Source: Nocardioides sp. Root240
GTDB taxonomy: Bacteria > Actinomycetota > Actinomycetes > Propionibacteriales > Nocardioidaceae
Reading direction: 5' to 3'
Assembly (NCBI RefSeq): GCF_001428825.1
Contig: NZ_LMIT01000011.1
Span: 410,460-449,469 of the forward strand
Length of the DNA stretch: 39,010 bases
Position 1 is the first letter of the stretch; each line of letters begins with the position of its first letter. This document shows, one piece after another, positions 38,078 to 39,010 of the stretch. Made by a program: the position numbers and the translations under genes. The notes below the pieces were generated by a model. That model had not been told where the DNA came from. It saw only the letters and a list, made by a program, of their open reading frames with translations, and ran no database searches.

Positions 38078-38629
38078 ATGTCCACCACCTTCAGCCGCGC
38101 TGCCGCGCGCCTCCTCGTCGTACCGGTCGCCACGTCGGCGTTCCTCGCCAGCCCGGCCCCGGTCTCCCACGCCGAGACCCGCACCGTCGCCGTCTCCTCC
38201 CCCGGCCTCGCCGCCGACGCGACCACCCAGGCCCGCCTCGACACCCGCCGTGACCTGCGCGCCGCGCGGATCGCGCACCGCAAGAGGTTCGGCAACCGCG
38301 TGGTCGCCAAGGCCCGCAGCCGAGCCGGCAGCCCCTACGTGTACGGCGCCACCGGCCCCCACGCCTTCGACTGCTCCGGCCTGACGCAGTGGGTCTTCCG
38401 CAAGCTCGGCAAGCACCTGCCCCGCACCTCGGGCGCCCAGGCCGGCGCCGTACGCCGGGTGCGCCACCCGCGCCGCGGCGACCTGGTGTTCTTCACCAGC
38501 GGCGGCCACGTCTACCACGTCGGCATCTACGCCGGCCACCACATGCTGTGGCACGCCTCGCGCCCGGGCCACCCGGTCGCCAAGGAGCGGATCTGGACCT
38601 CGTCGGTCTTCTACGGCCGGGTTCGCTGA
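38078..38629 (+). CDS. secreted NlpC/P60 cell-wall endopeptidase
   Basis: 183 residues with a signal peptide (basic SRAAARLL, hydrophobic VVPVATSAFLA, likely cleavage after SHA at ~32). The C-terminal ~110 residues are an NlpC/P60 domain: Cys99 (FDCSGL), His147 (YHVGIY) and third catalytic His159 (LWHAS). It cuts peptidoglycan stem peptides, commonly D-gamma-Glu-DAP bonds. The region 33-80 is a short Arg-rich linker. Controlled by the riboswitch immediately upstream. Not functionally related to the catabolic island. Confidence 0.95.
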   Translation: MSTTFSRAAARLLVVPVATSAFLASPAPVSHAETRTVAVSSPGLAADATTQARLDTRRDLRAARIAHRKRFGNRVVAKARSRAGSPYVYGATGPHAFDCSGLTQWVFRKLGKHLPRTSGAQAGAVRRVRHPRRGDLVFFTSGGHVYHVGIYAGHHMLWHASRPGHPVAKERIWTSSVFYGRVR

Positions 38630-38652
38630 CCCACCGGACCACCTGACCACTG

Positions 38653-38687
38653 ACCGTCGGTCCCTCGTATGAGGAGGGGCCGACGGT
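38653..38687 (+). terminator. Terminator-like hairpin after the NlpC/P60 gene
   Basis: ACCGTCGG...CCGACGGT gives an 8-bp outer stem (38653-38660 with 38680-38687) with extra pairing TCCCTC/GAGG inside and a GTAT turn. It is followed by GGCCCTTTCGGCTCTT, a weak pyrimidine tail. It lies 24 bp after the stop. Confidence 0.75.
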
Positions 38688-38852
38688 CGGCCCTTTCGGC
38701 TCTTCGACGCGTTCGTCGGTCGCCTTCCGGGATCGTCGGCGCGATGCTGCAGTTGGTCGGTGGTGGCGTCCTCAAGCGGCAGCGACGGGGCGAGTCGGGT
38801 GGTGGGTCGGGTCCGGCGGCTGGGTTGCGGCCGGTCGGGGGTGGCGGCGCGT
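38688..38852. other. Non-coding stretch, nothing recognised
   Basis: About 165 bp with no ORF that looks coding in either strand; the possible short frames have no ribosome site and are dominated by Gly/Arg. No promoter or RNA family is recognised. Confidence 0.5.
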
Positions 38853-38931
38853 GGTGACCCCCTCGAGTGGGCACATACCGCAGAGATCCGGCCGTTTTTT
38901 CTGCGGTCTGTGACCACTCGAGGGGGTCACC
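38853..38931. repeat. 79-bp imperfect palindrome
   Basis: The outer arms 38853-38870 and 38914-38931 are exact reverse complements over 18 bp (GGTGACCCCCTCGAGTGG). After one mismatch, a further ~14 bp of the arms (38872-38884 with 38900-38912) pair with a single mismatch; the loop contains T6 (38895-38900). It could be a bidirectional terminator or a mobile palindromic repeat. It is similar in size and symmetry, but not in sequence, to the 70-bp palindrome at 8060-8129. Confidence 0.85.
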
Positions 38932-38967
38932 GGCGCGCAACACGCTGACACGGGCCGGGCGGCCGCG

Positions 38968-39010
38968 TCAGCGGCGGCGCGGACGAAGTCCGCGCCGACA
39001 ACCGCGCCGC
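38968..39010 (-). CDS. Possible C-terminal tail of a gene beyond the right edge
   Basis: A minus-strand frame runs from the edge to a TGA at 38968-38970, ending ...GLRPRRR. It would converge on the NlpC/P60 gene, with the 79-bp palindrome between. The same bases form a perfect 10-bp hairpin (CGGCGCGGAC-gaa-GTCCGCGCCG, 38975-38997), so they may instead be non-coding. Too short to decide. Confidence 0.2.
   Translation of the reverse strand, partial: RRGCRRGLRPRRR

Noticed and set aside
38669..38857. A 62-codon plus-strand frame after the NlpC/P60 gene
   Set aside because: It begins in the terminator hairpin, has no ribosome site of its own and gives a low-complexity Gly/Arg peptide.
1..39010. 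CRISPR array, tRNA, rRNA, insertion sequence or integrase
   Set aside because: I looked for regularly spaced repeats, tRNA-like cloverleaf ends and transposase motifs and saw none; the large palindromes are single and have no flanking coding sequence.

Overview
The window is very GC-rich DNA with GTG starts, strong AGGAGG-type ribosome binding sites, ATGA/TGATG stop-start overlaps and actinobacterial families (mycobacterial-type [3Fe-4S] ferredoxin, DUF35 proteins, a riboswitch-controlled NlpC/P60 hydrolase). It fits a high-GC actinobacterium, most likely a Nocardioides or close relative; this is an inference from gene content and style, not from a marker gene. Almost all of it (about 0.1-37 kb) is one catabolic island for CoA-activated substrates. 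No transposase, integrase, tRNA, rRNA or CRISPR array is visible.

Layout. Left block (134-6074, minus): crotonase fused to a SnoaL-like domain, a six-helix membrane protein, an acyl-CoA dehydrogenase, an FAD oxidoreductase, then a separately promoted ferredoxin and ferredoxin reductase. A TetR regulator (6142-6738, minus) diverges from an APH-fold kinase (6841-7995, plus). Second minus operon (17062 to 8190): CoA ligase, Rieske oxygenase alpha and beta, a 91-residue unknown, a class I-like CoA-transferase, thiolase, an HMG-CoA-synthase-like/DUF35 fusion and an SCPx-type thiolase, ending at two large palindromes. Third minus operon (22296 to 17092): MaoC, FabG-like SDR, three crotonases and a CoA ligase. 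Divergent plus operon (22380-27246): thiolase, acyl-CoA dehydrogenase, a second APH kinase, hotdog thioesterase, nitroreductase. Then two SDRs and an SCP2-like protein (minus), a second TetR (plus), and a minus operon of CoA ligase, P450 and aldehyde dehydrogenase. An SDR and an orphan acyl-CoA carboxyltransferase follow on the plus strand. The right end leaves the island: an unknown, possibly hemerythrin-like protein, then a c-di-AMP-type riboswitch and a secreted NlpC/P60 hydrolase.

How the genes could work together (inference). P450, aldehyde dehydrogenase and CoA ligase would oxidise and activate an alkyl end. Crotonases, MaoC, SDRs, acyl-CoA dehydrogenases and thiolases would run beta-oxidation, with hydroxyacyl-CoA kinases as a possible bypass. 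The ligase/Rieske/DUF35/SCPx-thiolase set has the same parts as the ibuprofen ipfABDEF system, in which an aryl-acyl-CoA is dioxygenated at the ring carbon bearing the side chain and the side chain is then released by a thiolase-DUF35 pair.

The most notable unannotated signal is a 16-bp AT-rich element, consensus TYTAATYTGGATTCAA when read towards the gene. It occurs at seven promoters spread over 27 kb and would join the operons into one regulon. A second element, TAASYYRASTTATGYT, occurs at three promoters. There are two TetR regulators in the window, which could account for the two elements.
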